The translations under genes were made by a program, and so were the position numbers. The notes beneath the pieces were generated by a model, which saw only the letters and a list, made by a program, of their open reading frames with translations, was not told where the DNA came from and made no database searches. From positions 434,001 through 498,000 of the forward strand of contig NZ_JPVZ01000001.1 in NCBI RefSeq assembly GCF_001662875.1: a stretch of 64,000 nucleotides of DNA, in the 5' to 3' direction. Origin of the DNA: Thalassospira tepidiphila MCCC 1A03514. GTDB lineage: Bacteria; Pseudomonadota; Alphaproteobacteria; Rhodospirillales; Thalassospiraceae. Shown in pieces: positions 1 through 7,841 of the stretch. Every line of letters begins with the position of its first letter. Positions within the stretch are counted from its first letter, which is position 1.

Positions 1-780
1 CAACGCATAGATAATGCAACCAATCCCGGCCAGCACCATCGGGATCGACAGGACCTGCCCCATGGTAATGCCCCCGGCAAGGTAACCAAGCTGCGCATCC
101 GGCTGGCGGAAGAATTCGACGATGATGCGCGAAATGCCATAGCCCGCCACAAACGTTCCGCCAAGGATCCCCGGACGATGGCGCACGAATGCTTTGCGCG
201 ACAGGATAAACAGCACAACAAACAGGATAAGTCCTTCAAGGGCTGCTTCATAAAGCTGGCTTGGATGGCGCGGCTCCGGCCCGCCATTGGGGAATACGAA
301 GCCCCACGCAACATCGGTGGTGCGGCCATACAATTCGCCATTGATGAAATTGGCAATCCGGCCAAAGAACAAACCAATCGGGGTCGCCACCGCGGCGGCG
401 TCCAAAACGGCAAGGATCGAAATATTGCGCTTTCTGGCAAACAGAATGATCGCAACAATCACGCCCATGAACCCGCCATGGAACGCCATGCCGCCCTGCC
501 AGACCTTCAGGATATTGGCCGGGTTATCCAGATAATAATCCAGATTGTAAAACAGGATATAGCCCAACCGCCCGCCGAGGATCACGCCCAGCGTTGCCCA
601 GAACAGCAAATCATCAACATCGCGTTTGCTCATGATGTTGGGCGTTTTGGTGCAGTAATAGACCACATATTTCCAGCCCAGCAGCAGACCGGCAATATAA
701 GCCAGCGCATACCAGCGAATGGCAATCGGGCCGATGGAAATCGCAATCGGGTCTATCGCCGGAAAGGCAAGGCTCAGCAT
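1..780 (-). CDS. lgt: Prolipoprotein diacylglyceryl transferase Lgt (3' end beyond the window)
   Basis: Lgt moves a diacylglyceryl group from phosphatidylglycerol to the lipobox cysteine of prolipoproteins at the inner membrane. The minus frame is open from ATG at 780 to the left edge (260 codons), so the C-terminus is missing. The N-terminus reads MLSLAFPAIDPIAISIGPIA and leads into several hydrophobic helices. The middle carries GRIANFINGELYGR, the Lgt family signature with its conserved Arg, Asn and Glu, followed by HPSQLYEA and a further membrane helix. It lies 109 bases downstream of hldD on the same strand. Identity is firm; only the last part of the protein cannot be seen. Confidence 0.96.
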   Translation of the reverse strand, partial: MLSLAFPAIDPIAISIGPIAIRWYALAYIAGLLLGWKYVVYYCTKTPNIMSKRDVDDLLFWATLGVILGGRLGYILFYNLDYYLDNPANILKVWQGGMAFHGGFMGVIVAIILFARKRNISILAVLDAAAVATPIGLFFGRIANFINGELYGRTTDVAWGFVFPNGGPEPRHPSQLYEAALEGLILFVVLFILSRKAFVRHRPGILGGTFVAGYGISRIIVEFFRQPDAQLGYLAGGITMGQVLSIPMVLAGIGCIIYAL

Positions 781-889
781 CTGGAATACTCCGGATCAGC
801 AGATTGGGTTTGATGATAAGGCCGCTCTGAGGTCGCAAAGGAGTTGGGCAGCATCATGGCAAACCCACCCCGAACAATGCAGGCGACAC

Positions 890-1876
890 TCAGCGGAACG
901 GATCCTCGGTCGCAAGATAATCCTGCACATAGGACCGCACGCCTTCTTCAAGCGATGTCATTTCCTTGCCATACCCCGCTTCGCGCAGCTTGGTCATATT
1001 GGCTTCGGTGAAATACTGGTACTTGTCGCGGATCGATTCCGGCGTCGGCACGAACTTGATATCGGGCTCCTTGCCCATGGCGCTAAACACTGCCAGTGCC
1101 AGATCCTTGAAGCTGCGCGCCTTGCCGGTGCCGATATTGAAAAGATCGCTGACCTGCGGGTTGTCATAAAGCCACATGATGATGTCGACCACATCACCGA
1201 CCCAGACGAAGTCACGCAACTGGCCACCATCTTCGTAATCGGGATGATGCGATTTAAACAGGGTCGCTGTTTCGCCCGCCGACAGCTTGTCAAACAGTTG
1301 TGACACCACAGACCGCATACCGCCCTTGTGGTACTCGTTCGGGCCATAGACGTTAAAAAACTTAAGCCCCGCCCATTGTTTGGGACGGAAACCGTTTTGA
1401 TCGAGAATACGACGGAACCGGCGATCAGTGGCATGCTTGGACCAGCCATAGGCATTGAGCGGTGCCAGTTTCGCCAGATCGGCGTCGTCAAAGCTGTCAT
1501 CAAAGCCCTGCTTGCCATCGCCGTAGGTTGCCGCCGAGGATGCATAGATCAGGCGCGATGAATGACGTGAACACCATTCCCACAGCCAGGCGGTCAGTTT
1601 CAGGTTGTTGACAACAATCTTGTCGGCATCGGTTTCCGTGGTCGCGGAAATCGCGCCCATATGGAAAATCGCCTCGACATTGCCTGCATGCTCTTCAAGG
1701 AAATGCGGCAGTTCATCGGGATGAACAATGTCACGCAGGTTCCGCTTGGCGATGTTTTTCCATTTGATGCCATCGCGCAGGCGATCAACGACAACAATGT
1801 CGGTTTCGCCACGCTCTTCAAGGGCAGCAACAATATTGGAACCGATAAACCCGGCACCACCAGTGACAATAAGCAT
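890..1876 (-). CDS. hldD: ADP-L-glycero-D-manno-heptose 6-epimerase
   Basis: Cytoplasmic NADP-dependent short-chain dehydrogenase that epimerises ADP-D-glycero-D-manno-heptose to the L-glycero form used for the inner core of LPS. The 328-residue protein matches the usual family length. It has the dinucleotide-binding TGGAGFIGSN at residues 5-14, YASSAATYG at 111-119 and the catalytic Y143-x3-K147 in NAYGWSKH. FFNVYGPNEYHKGGMRS fits HldD/RfaD. The ATG at 1876 is preceded by AGGAGAA. The gene is divergent from ubiK across a 211-base gap, which should hold both promoters. Its presence implies heptose-containing LPS. Confidence 0.96.
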   Translation of the reverse strand: MLIVTGGAGFIGSNIVAALEERGETDIVVVDRLRDGIKWKNIAKRNLRDIVHPDELPHFLEEHAGNVEAIFHMGAISATTETDADKIVVNNLKLTAWLWEWCSRHSSRLIYASSAATYGDGKQGFDDSFDDADLAKLAPLNAYGWSKHATDRRFRRILDQNGFRPKQWAGLKFFNVYGPNEYHKGGMRSVVSQLFDKLSAGETATLFKSHHPDYEDGGQLRDFVWVGDVVDIIMWLYDNPQVSDLFNIGTGKARSFKDLALAVFSAMGKEPDIKFVPTPESIRDKYQYFTEANMTKLREAGYGKEMTSLEEGVRSYVQDYLATEDPFR

Positions 1877-2087
1877 TGCATTCTCCTGACGGGGCCGCCC
1901 TGCCCTGATGGGTCAAGACGACTGATCACGTTTGTCGACACTTTATAAGACCGCCCCTGATCTGGAGCAAGAAAAGCCATGCAAAATAACGCTATCGTCA
2001 CGTCCGCTTCATGACGTGCGGCTTGCCCTGAGCCGATGATGCGCCATATTATGCCCAACAACAGATTCAAAAAAGCCGGAGACCATT

Positions 2088-2426
2088 ATGCAGATCAACA
2101 ACCGCATTCTCGATGACCTGACCCGTGTCACCAATTCCGCATTGGGCACCATGACCGGTGTCAAAGGCGAAGTAGATGCCATGATCCGCCAGCAGTTTGA
2201 AAAGATCCTGCTCAATATGGATCTGGTCACCCGCGAGGAATATGACGTCGTACACGATGTTGCTGTCCGTGCCGCCGAACGCATTGATGCGCTCGAAGCC
2301 AAGATTGCCGATCTTGAAAAGCGTCTTGATGCAGCTGAGCCGGCCAAGAAACCAGCCGCCAAACGCAGCACCACCAAGGCTGCCCCGAAGGCCGCCCCCA
2401 AAACGGCGGCAAAAAAAGACGCCTGA
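2088..2426 (+). CDS. ubiK: UbiK-type ubiquinone biosynthesis accessory factor (YqiC family)
   Basis: UbiK is a small accessory factor that helps the soluble ubiquinone-biosynthesis complex and can interact with membranes. The 112-residue protein begins MQINNRILDDLTRVTNSALG, followed by VKGEVDAMIRQQFEKIL and VTREEYDVVHDVAVRAAERI, which is the family core. Residues of roughly 60-82 form a heptad-rich coiled coil (IDALEAKIADLEKRLDA). The C-terminal 28 residues are a low-complexity Lys/Ala/Pro tail, longer than in enterobacterial YqiC. The gene stands alone, divergent from hldD. Confidence 0.88.
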   Translation: MQINNRILDDLTRVTNSALGTMTGVKGEVDAMIRQQFEKILLNMDLVTREEYDVVHDVAVRAAERIDALEAKIADLEKRLDAAEPAKKPAAKRSTTKAAPKAAPKTAAKKDA

Positions 2427-2672
2427 TCGGGCCAATCATCCCCATATAATTCCCATATATGCGAAATGACGCGGGCGTTTTACGCGCCTGCGCCAACATT
2501 TGCTGTCACAAGCAGGGCCGCTTGACGGTCGATCAAATGGACCGGGCAAACAGGCCGGGTAACAATGATCCGAATATTCATTGCTGTCCTGCGCGCAGCA
2601 GCGGTTGAAACAAAGCGTTCACCGGCATATAGTGCGCGCCCTTTCGCACATGCTTGAACAGGCTGGGTATTA

Positions 2673-3179
2673 ATGAACGACCAAATGGAAGATATCGGCG
2701 ACATCGGCGATGAAAACCCGCTGATCCTGGTCGAGGATATCGCCCGCACCAACCAGTGGCATCTGGAACGCCGCAGCTCGGACGAGATTGTGGTCGAAAT
2801 TCCGGCCCACTGGTGCACCTATCTGGTCTATTTCACCTGGCGTGAAGATGCCGAGGCGCTTCATATCGCGTGCTGCTTTGATCTGTTCGTGCCCGAGCCG
2901 CTGCGCCCGCGCATTTATGAGCTGGTTGCCAAATGTAACGAGCAACTCTGGATCGGGCATTTCGGTCTGTGGCTGGAAGAAAACATGCCGCTGTTCCGCC
3001 ACACCCTGCTGTTTGGTGGCGATGTCCCACCGATGGTCGAACAATTCGAGGAACTGATCGATATCGCGCTTTCGGAATGCGAACGTTTCTTCCCGGCGTT
3101 TAACTTTGTCCTTGGCCAGGGGAAAACCCCGGACGAAGCCTTGATGCACGCGATGCTCGAACCTGCCGGTCAGGCTTAA
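2673..3179 (+). CDS. YbjN domain-containing protein
   Basis: This 168-residue soluble protein belongs to the YbjN family (type III secretion chaperone-like fold), whose biochemical role is not settled. Family hallmarks are ISRTNQWHLERRSSDEIVVE-like N-terminal text (here IARTNQWHLERRSSDEIVVE), a central strand-rich WCTYLVYFTWREDAEALHI, and the C-terminal GKTPDEALMHAMLE. It sits directly upstream of proC on the same strand with a strong hairpin between, an order I recall as common in alphaproteobacteria. No signal peptide or membrane segment is visible. The 246 bases between ubiK and this gene show no other gene. Confidence 0.8.
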   Translation: MNDQMEDIGDIGDENPLILVEDIARTNQWHLERRSSDEIVVEIPAHWCTYLVYFTWREDAEALHIACCFDLFVPEPLRPRIYELVAKCNEQLWIGHFGLWLEENMPLFRHTLLFGGDVPPMVEQFEELIDIALSECERFFPAFNFVLGQGKTPDEALMHAMLEPAGQA

Positions 3180-3208
3180 TAAGAAAACCTCTGATAAGCT
3201 TGCATTGA

Positions 3209-3234
3209 AAAGGACGGCAGCATTGCCGTCCTTT
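3209..3234 (+). terminator. Intrinsic terminator after the YbjN gene
   Basis: A perfect 11-base stem (AAAGGACGGCA / TGCCGTCCTTT) with a GCAT loop starts 30 bases after the stop codon. The second arm ends in TTT and is followed by GTCGTTT, so termination is probably moderate. Confidence 0.75.
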
Positions 3235-3361
3235 GTCGTTTCAGGACTGCTTTTTGCGCCTGTCTCGCTATGATCCCGACCACACGCCAATCACGCCCCT
3301 CTTGCTCTCAGCACTGACTTGACCCACCTTGAGAAGATCGCTACGGCATTGCATCATGTGC

Positions 3362-3381
3362 GTTGATCCTCCACGATCAAC
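3362..3381. promoter_or_regulatory. Inverted repeat just upstream of proC
   Basis: GTTGATC and GATCAAC are perfect 7-base arms around CTCCAC, about 31 bases before the proC start. It could be an operator or a small leader hairpin. The half-sites resemble FNR half-sites but the spacing is wrong for FNR. Confidence 0.4.
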
Positions 3382-3412
3382 CAAACCCGATGGATAAAGC
3401 GGAGCAGAATTT

Positions 3413-4228
3413 ATGAATACGCGTCTTTTGCTGGTTGGCTGTGGCAAGATGGGCAGTGCCATGCTCGAAGGCTGGCTGGCCCGCGGGCTTCAGGCATCGA
3501 ATGTCTTTATCGTCGAACAGACCGAAACGGCTGAAAAGCTTGAAGCGCAATACGGCATCAATGGCGTTCCCGACATTGACCACATACGCGAAGACTTCAT
3601 CCCGCAAGTTGTCCTGTTTGCCGTCAAGCCACAGGTCCTACCCGATCTGATTGACGCCTATAAACCGCTGGTGCGCGCCGAAACGGTCTTTTTGTCCGTC
3701 GCCGCAGGCAAAACCATCGACTTCTTCACAAGCCACCTTGGCGAACATGCCCGCATCGTGCGTGCCATGCCCAATACGCCCGCCGCGGTGTCGCGCGGCA
3801 TGACCGTGATGTGCCCGACCGAAAATGTCAGCATCGCCCAGCGCGACATGTGCCAGACCCTGCTTGAAGCCGTCGGCATGGTGTCCTGGATCGAGGATGA
3901 AAGCCTGATGGATGCCGTCCCCGGCCTGTCGGGCAGTGGGCCTGCCTATATCTTCCATCTGGTCGAAGCCATGGCGCAGGCGGGCGAGGCTGCCGGCCTT
4001 CCGGCCGATCAGGCGATGACCCTTGCCCGCCAGACTGTGGTTGGCGCGGGCTTCCTGCTTGATGCCAGCGAAGAAAGTGCGGCGACCCTGCGTGAGAATG
4101 TCACAAGCCCCGGCGGTACGACGGCGGCCGCACTCAATGTTCTGATGGATCCGAAAACCGGCCTGCCCGATTTGATGACACGCGCGGTCGCCGCCGCCCG
4201 TGATCGGTCCAAGGAACTGGCGGGCTAA
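3413..4228 (+). CDS. proC: Pyrroline-5-carboxylate reductase
   Basis: ProC reduces 1-pyrroline-5-carboxylate to proline with NAD(P)H, the last step of proline synthesis in the cytoplasm. The 271-residue protein starts LLLVGCGKMGSAMLEGWL (Rossmann GxGxMG) and carries AVKPQVLPDL and VRAMPNTPAAVSRGMT. The C-terminal dimerisation domain holds the PROSITE-type signature around PGLSGSGPAYIFHLVEAMAQAG and SPGGTTAAAL. Length is standard. The TetR gene starts 41 bases downstream on the same strand, so co-transcription is likely. Confidence 0.97.
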   Translation: MNTRLLLVGCGKMGSAMLEGWLARGLQASNVFIVEQTETAEKLEAQYGINGVPDIDHIREDFIPQVVLFAVKPQVLPDLIDAYKPLVRAETVFLSVAAGKTIDFFTSHLGEHARIVRAMPNTPAAVSRGMTVMCPTENVSIAQRDMCQTLLEAVGMVSWIEDESLMDAVPGLSGSGPAYIFHLVEAMAQAGEAAGLPADQAMTLARQTVVGAGFLLDASEESAATLRENVTSPGGTTAAALNVLMDPKTGLPDLMTRAVAAARDRSKELAG

Positions 4229-4269
4229 CACCGCCCCCGACCGAAGACACCCAACCCAAGGAGAACATC

Positions 4270-4986
4270 ATGCCACCCAAAAAGGATATCCCCAATCTCC
4301 TGATCGATGCGGCCCTGAAGCTGGCCGCAGAAAAGGACTGGCATGATGTCACCCTGATCGATATCGCCACCGAAGCCGGCGTTTCGGTTGCCGAATGTTA
4401 TGACCACTGCAGCAGCAAGGGCGATCTTCTGCGCCGCTTTGTCAAACGCGTTGACCGCGAAGTTTTGGCCGATATCGACTCTGAAGATTTCAATGAACCC
4501 GGTCATGATCGCCTGATCGCGGTGATCATGGCGCGGTTTGATATTCTCTCTGATTACCGCCTGGCCCTTCGCTCGATCATCAATGCCGGCGGGGATCTTG
4601 GCCCGGCCGACGGGCTGCGGGCAATCAAGACCCATTTTGGTGCCATGCGCTGGATGCTGGAGGCCGCCGGTTTTCAAACAGCGGGCCTTCATGGCAGCAT
4701 GCGGGTTGCGGGCTTGACGGCGGTTTACGCCAAGACCTTCAAACACTGGCTTGATGATGACAGCACCGATTTTGGCCCGACCATGGCCTACCTTGATCGC
4801 GAACTTTCCAAGGCCGCCAATTGGGACCGTCAGGTTGAAAAGGGTCTTGGCAAAGCATCATCGATTTGTGGTAAAATCAAGAAACGGTGTCGCAATTTTT
4901 CGATCAAAAAATCACCGTCTAAGGGCGATAACAGCCCTGCCGATGCACCATCAGATCAGGCGACGTCAACCACGGCCAACAGCTAA
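4270..4986 (+). CDS. TetR family transcriptional regulator
   Basis: The 238-residue protein has a TetR-type N-terminus: PNLLIDAALKLAAEKDWHDVTLIDIATEAGVSVAECYDHCSSKGDLLRRFVKR, in which residues of about 8-55 form the three-helix DNA-binding domain (TEAGVSVAECYDHCSSKGDLL covers the recognition helix region). The ligand-binding half is helical. The last 40 residues are a basic, Ser/Thr-rich tail of low complexity that is unusual for the family. A good Shine-Dalgarno (AAGGAGAACATC) precedes ATG 4270. It lies between proC and the phasin gene; its target is unknown, with the phasin 197 bases downstream an obvious but unproven candidate. Confidence 0.85.
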   Translation: MPPKKDIPNLLIDAALKLAAEKDWHDVTLIDIATEAGVSVAECYDHCSSKGDLLRRFVKRVDREVLADIDSEDFNEPGHDRLIAVIMARFDILSDYRLALRSIINAGGDLGPADGLRAIKTHFGAMRWMLEAAGFQTAGLHGSMRVAGLTAVYAKTFKHWLDDDSTDFGPTMAYLDRELSKAANWDRQVEKGLGKASSICGKIKKRCRNFSIKKSPSKGDNSPADAPSDQATSTTANS

Positions 4987-5063
4987 TTCCCTGATCTGAA
5001 ACGCAAAAACCGGATATACACCCAAGGTTATGATTTTGACATAAAAAAATAACCTATAAGTTT

Positions 5064-5138
5064 TTGTGCAGTGCAAAATAATCCTTGACGAAAGGCGATC
5101 ATTCCGGCATATTGCAGTTGAATTTGTGCGGCGCACAA
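5064..5138 (+). promoter_or_regulatory. Phasin promoter with two palindromic TGC-GCA boxes
   Basis: Two boxes flank a clear sigma-70-type promoter. Box 1 is TTGTGCAGTGCAAAA (5064-5078) and box 2 is the perfect palindrome TTGTGC-GGC-GCACAA (5124-5138), 60 bases apart. Between them lie TTGACG (5085-5090) and CATATT (5108-5113), spaced by 17. Box 1 sits just upstream of -35 and box 2 just past the expected start site, the classic layout for a repressor. In other alphaproteobacteria phasin genes are repressed by PhaR at TGC/GCA-type sites; assigning these boxes to PhaR is inference. Confidence 0.65.
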
Positions 5139-5183
5139 TAGCGCCTCATTGCATATCTGTCGCAAACTAATGGAGTGCAAACC

Positions 5184-5636
5184 ATGACCGCCGCAAAAAA
5201 GGCAACCAATCCGTTCTTTGATCTCGACTTCACCAAATACACTGCGGATTTCAAAGTTCCGGGTGTAGACGTGAACGAAATGATGGCTTTCCAGCGTAAA
5301 AACGTGGAAGCCCTGACCAAAGCCAACAAGGTGGCCTTCGACGGTTTCCAGGCTGTCGCTCAGCGCCAGAGCGAGATCTTCAAAACGCTGCTGGATAAAG
5401 TTCAGACCCAGGGCAAAGATTTCGCTGCTACTTCTGCTGACGACCCGATGGCTTCGGCTGCAAAACAGACCGAAGCTGCAAAAACGGCTTACGAAGAAGC
5501 CCTTGCAAATGCCAAGGAACTGTCAGGTCTGGTAACCAAGTCCCAGGAAGAAGCTCTTGCTCTTCTGCAGACTCGCTTTACCGAATCCCTTGACGAATTC
5601 AAAGCTGCTATCGAAAAGACCGCAGCTTCGAAATAA
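5184..5636 (+). CDS. Phasin (polyhydroxyalkanoate granule-associated protein)
   Basis: Phasins coat PHB granules and control their size and number. The 150-residue protein is almost entirely helical with no membrane segment and has the Phasin_2-type core MAFQRKNVEALTKANKVAFD followed by FQAVAQRQSEIF. The C-terminal half is amphipathic helix rich in Ala, Lys and Glu. ATG at 5184 is chosen over an upstream GTG at 5175 because ATGGAG lies at a proper distance. Codon use is plain and the gene is likely strongly expressed. It is monocistronic, bounded by its own promoter and terminator. It matches the phaA and phaB genes found 30 kb away. Confidence 0.9.
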   Translation: MTAAKKATNPFFDLDFTKYTADFKVPGVDVNEMMAFQRKNVEALTKANKVAFDGFQAVAQRQSEIFKTLLDKVQTQGKDFAATSADDPMASAAKQTEAAKTAYEEALANAKELSGLVTKSQEEALALLQTRFTESLDEFKAAIEKTAASK

Positions 5637-5670
5637 CAGCTTTGGCTGTTAAATTCCCGTAATCTACTTG

Positions 5671-5704
5671 ATGGCAGGGCCTTTTGGTCCTGCCATTTTT
5701 CTTT
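5671..5704 (+). terminator. Phasin terminator
   Basis: ATGGCAGGGCC and GGTCCTGCCAT pair over 11 bases (one G-T) around a TTTT loop, followed by TTTTCTTTT. A strong intrinsic terminator. Confidence 0.85.
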
Positions 5705-5776
5705 TGTGGTCCCTGTCCCCAATCACGCGTTTTTGCTCAAACTCCGGAATTCATATCGCGTTGATGGTTTGGGCTT

Positions 5777-5792
5777 ATCAGTCTCGACTGAT
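5777..5792. promoter_or_regulatory. Palindrome upstream of csaA
   Basis: ATCAGTC and GACTGAT are perfect 7-base arms around TC, about 35 bases before the csaA start. Likely an operator or part of the promoter; the cognate protein is unknown. Confidence 0.4.
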
Positions 5793-5826
5793 CTCACTAA
5801 GCTGACTCCAAATTAAGGAGACAGCC

Positions 5827-6174
5827 ATGAGTGACGAAATCAGTTTTGATGATTTCCTGAAGGTCGACATTCGGGTCGGCACCGTGATCGACGCACAGGA
5901 ATTTCCCGAGGCCCGCCGCCCAGCACTCAAGCTCTGGGTCGATTTCGGGCCCGAAATCGGGACAAAGAAAACATCTGCCCAGATCACCAAACACTACACA
6001 CCCGAAAAGCTGATCGGCCGTCAGGTCGCCGGTGTGGTCAATTTCCCCAAAAAACAGGTAGGCCCCTTCATGTCAGAATTCCTCTGTCTTGGTTTTCCCG
6101 ACGGAGATGACGACAAGGGTATTGTCCTGATCCGCCCGGATCAGGATGTGCCAAACGGGTCACGCCTGTTTTAG
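5827..6174 (+). CDS. csaA: CsaA family tRNA-binding/chaperone-like protein
   Basis: CsaA is a small cytoplasmic OB-fold protein with tRNA-binding activity that was first described as an export-related chaperone. The 115-residue protein starts ISFDDFLKVDIRVGTVIDAQ, and has the family's FPEARRPALKLWVDFG, KKTSAQITKHYTPEKLIGRQ, VAGVVNFPKKQVGPFMSEFL and the C-terminal FPDGDDDKGIVLIRPDQDVPNGSRLF. This is full length. It is a single-gene unit ending in a shared terminator with the convergent receptor gene. Confidence 0.92.
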   Translation: MSDEISFDDFLKVDIRVGTVIDAQEFPEARRPALKLWVDFGPEIGTKKTSAQITKHYTPEKLIGRQVAGVVNFPKKQVGPFMSEFLCLGFPDGDDDKGIVLIRPDQDVPNGSRLF

Positions 6175-6198
6175 AGCACGTAGCGTTAGGCACAAAAG

Positions 6199-6236
6199 AA
6201 AAGGACGGATATCGTCATTGCGATACCCGCCCTTTT
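6199..6236. terminator. Bidirectional terminator between csaA and the PAS receptor gene
   Basis: A 16-base stem (AAAAGGACGGATATCG / CGATACCCGCCCTTTT, two G-T pairs) with a TCATTG loop. T-runs occur in both directions, so it serves both convergent genes. Confidence 0.85.
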
Positions 6237-6263
6237 CCCGCTCGTGTCACGCTCCCGGCAGGG

Positions 6264-7616
6264 TTAGCGTGCCAAAATGCCCGATGCTTCACGCGTTCGG
6301 CCAACAATCAGGGGAATAGCTTCTGATGCCTTGATCATGTCGTTGAACGAACGCTGGGATGTCTCAAGGGAAGTCTGTACGCCTTGCATCTCGCTGCTGA
6401 CCTGATGGGTGATTTCAGCTTGCTGTGAAACAGCCAGCGACACCACCGCCACCCGACTGAGCATCGCCTTAAGATCCCCCCGGACAGCTGTCGAAACACG
6501 TGCCGTTTCACCGACGCATTTTTCCAAAACTTCGATCTGCTCAATAATGGCGGGATCATCACGTGCGCAGTCGCGCAATACATCAAGTGCCTTTTCAATC
6601 GATGCAATCGCCCCGTCACTTTCAATTGCATGATCGAATGCGTGATCGGCAACCGATCGCAGCTCGGTCATGCGTTGGGCTGTTTCATCGACACTGCTGA
6701 CAAGCCGTCCGGCGACCATCGCACTGACTTCCAGATGCGCATGCGCCTGACGCCATGACGCCGCAACATCCTCGTAACGCTGGTCAATCTTGCCAACGGT
6801 CTGATCAATTTCGTCGAAACCGGCTTCAAGTGTCGATTTCAAATTAGCCAGTGACGTGACCTGTTCGGTAATATCGCTGGCAAGTTTGACGATCTTGCAC
6901 ACTTTCCCGTCGGCCCCGTAAACCGGGCTATAGCTCGCTTCAAACCAGACCTCGCGACCGTCCTTGCCAAAACGCTTGAACTGGCAGGCCCTGTTTTTGC
7001 CCTTTGCCAACGACCGCCAGAATGTACGGTACTCGGCACTCGCGGCATAATCGGGATCAACAAACATGCTGTGATGTTTGCCTGCCACTTCCGACAGGCT
7101 GTAACCCATGGCGACGAGGAAATTGTAATTGGCTGTGAGGATGTTGCCCTTGGTGTCGAACTCAATCACGGCTTGGCTATGTTCAATCGCGTCCACTTTG
7201 CCTTGCAGGTCGGCCAAACTGTCATGACGCGTGGTAACATCAACGCCTAGCCGGACGATGCGGATTACCTTGCCATTGCGGTCTCTCACCGGACCGACAG
7301 TTTCTTCAACCCACTTGCGCTCCCCGGTCTTTGTGATCCACGGCAATATGACACTTTTGGATTTACCGGCCCGCAAATCAACCCAGCACAGACCATACTC
7401 GGCCGCCTCAACCACATCGTCCGACAAAAACATCGAATGGTGACGGCCGAGAACCTCTTTTTCGTCATATCCGGTCAATGCAAGGAAATTGTCATTTACA
7501 CTGATGACATTGCCCGTCAGGTCCAGCTCCGCAACAGAAAACGACGCGTCAATCATGCCGAAAACGTCATCGAACTCATCAGCGGCTTCAACAGTTATGG
7601 ATGTCAGTGAATTCAT
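6264..7616 (-). CDS. Cytoplasmic PAS-PAS receptor-like protein with a degenerate signalling domain
   Basis: About 450 residues, no membrane segment. Two PAS domains (about residues 25-125 and 145-250) have clear FDTKGNILTANYNFLVAMGY-type cores and PAC-like tails, closely resembling the neighbouring receptor. The remaining 200 residues are helical but lack the methyl-accepting hairpin tip: the [17 protein letters not shown]-like block is absent and the tail is about 45 residues shorter. The ends still match the paralogue (HQVSSEMQGV; VGRTREASGILAR against [13 protein letters not shown]). Start at 7616 is chosen because GGAG lies 6 bases upstream; the frame extends to 7631. It probably senses like its paralogue but should not bind CheA/CheW in the usual way. 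Confidence 0.85.
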   Translation of the reverse strand: MNSLTSITVEAADEFDDVFGMIDASFSVAELDLTGNVISVNDNFLALTGYDEKEVLGRHHSMFLSDDVVEAAEYGLCWVDLRAGKSKSVILPWITKTGERKWVEETVGPVRDRNGKVIRIVRLGVDVTTRHDSLADLQGKVDAIEHSQAVIEFDTKGNILTANYNFLVAMGYSLSEVAGKHHSMFVDPDYAASAEYRTFWRSLAKGKNRACQFKRFGKDGREVWFEASYSPVYGADGKVCKIVKLASDITEQVTSLANLKSTLEAGFDEIDQTVGKIDQRYEDVAASWRQAHAHLEVSAMVAGRLVSSVDETAQRMTELRSVADHAFDHAIESDGAIASIEKALDVLRDCARDDPAIIEQIEVLEKCVGETARVSTAVRGDLKAMLSRVAVVSLAVSQQAEITHQVSSEMQGVQTSLETSQRSFNDMIKASEAIPLIVGRTREASGILAR

Positions 7617-7696
7617 GGACAACTCCGGCATATCGCAACTACGCTAAACGGGTTCATTTGATGTGCCGACTATCGCCTGACCATGCCTGATACGAT

Positions 7697-7714
7697 ATCC
7701 CCATTTGGGGAGGG
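7697..7714 (-). promoter_or_regulatory. Shared upstream element of the PAS receptor genes, copy 1
   Basis: On the minus strand CCTCCCCAAATGGGGAT contains arms CCCCA and TGGGG, and a TATAC-rich AT tract lies on its upstream side. It lies about 80-98 bases before the gene starting at 7616. The same block precedes the paralogue (9427-9443). Confidence 0.6.
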
Positions 7715-7770
7715 TTAATATACATCAGTATATATATTGGTATAATTTTCATAGCAAGGCACCAACGTAT

Positions 7771-7807
7771 AAAAAGAGGCAGTATGCAAAAGCATCCCGC
7801 CTCTTTT
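7771..7807 (-). terminator. Terminator of the full-length PAS receptor gene
   Basis: Nested stem: outer arms AAAAGAGGC/GCCTCTTTT and inner ATGC/GCAT. On the minus strand it ends in TTTTT. It separates the two receptor genes into independent transcripts. Confidence 0.8.
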
Positions 7808-7841
7808 GTTCAAAATGGTCTGGGCTTTGGGCTTGAGGCTC

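Noticed and set aside
3362-3381. FNR box before proC
   Set aside because: The half-sites look right (TTGAT / ATCAA) but are 8 bases apart instead of 4, so only a generic palindrome is listed.
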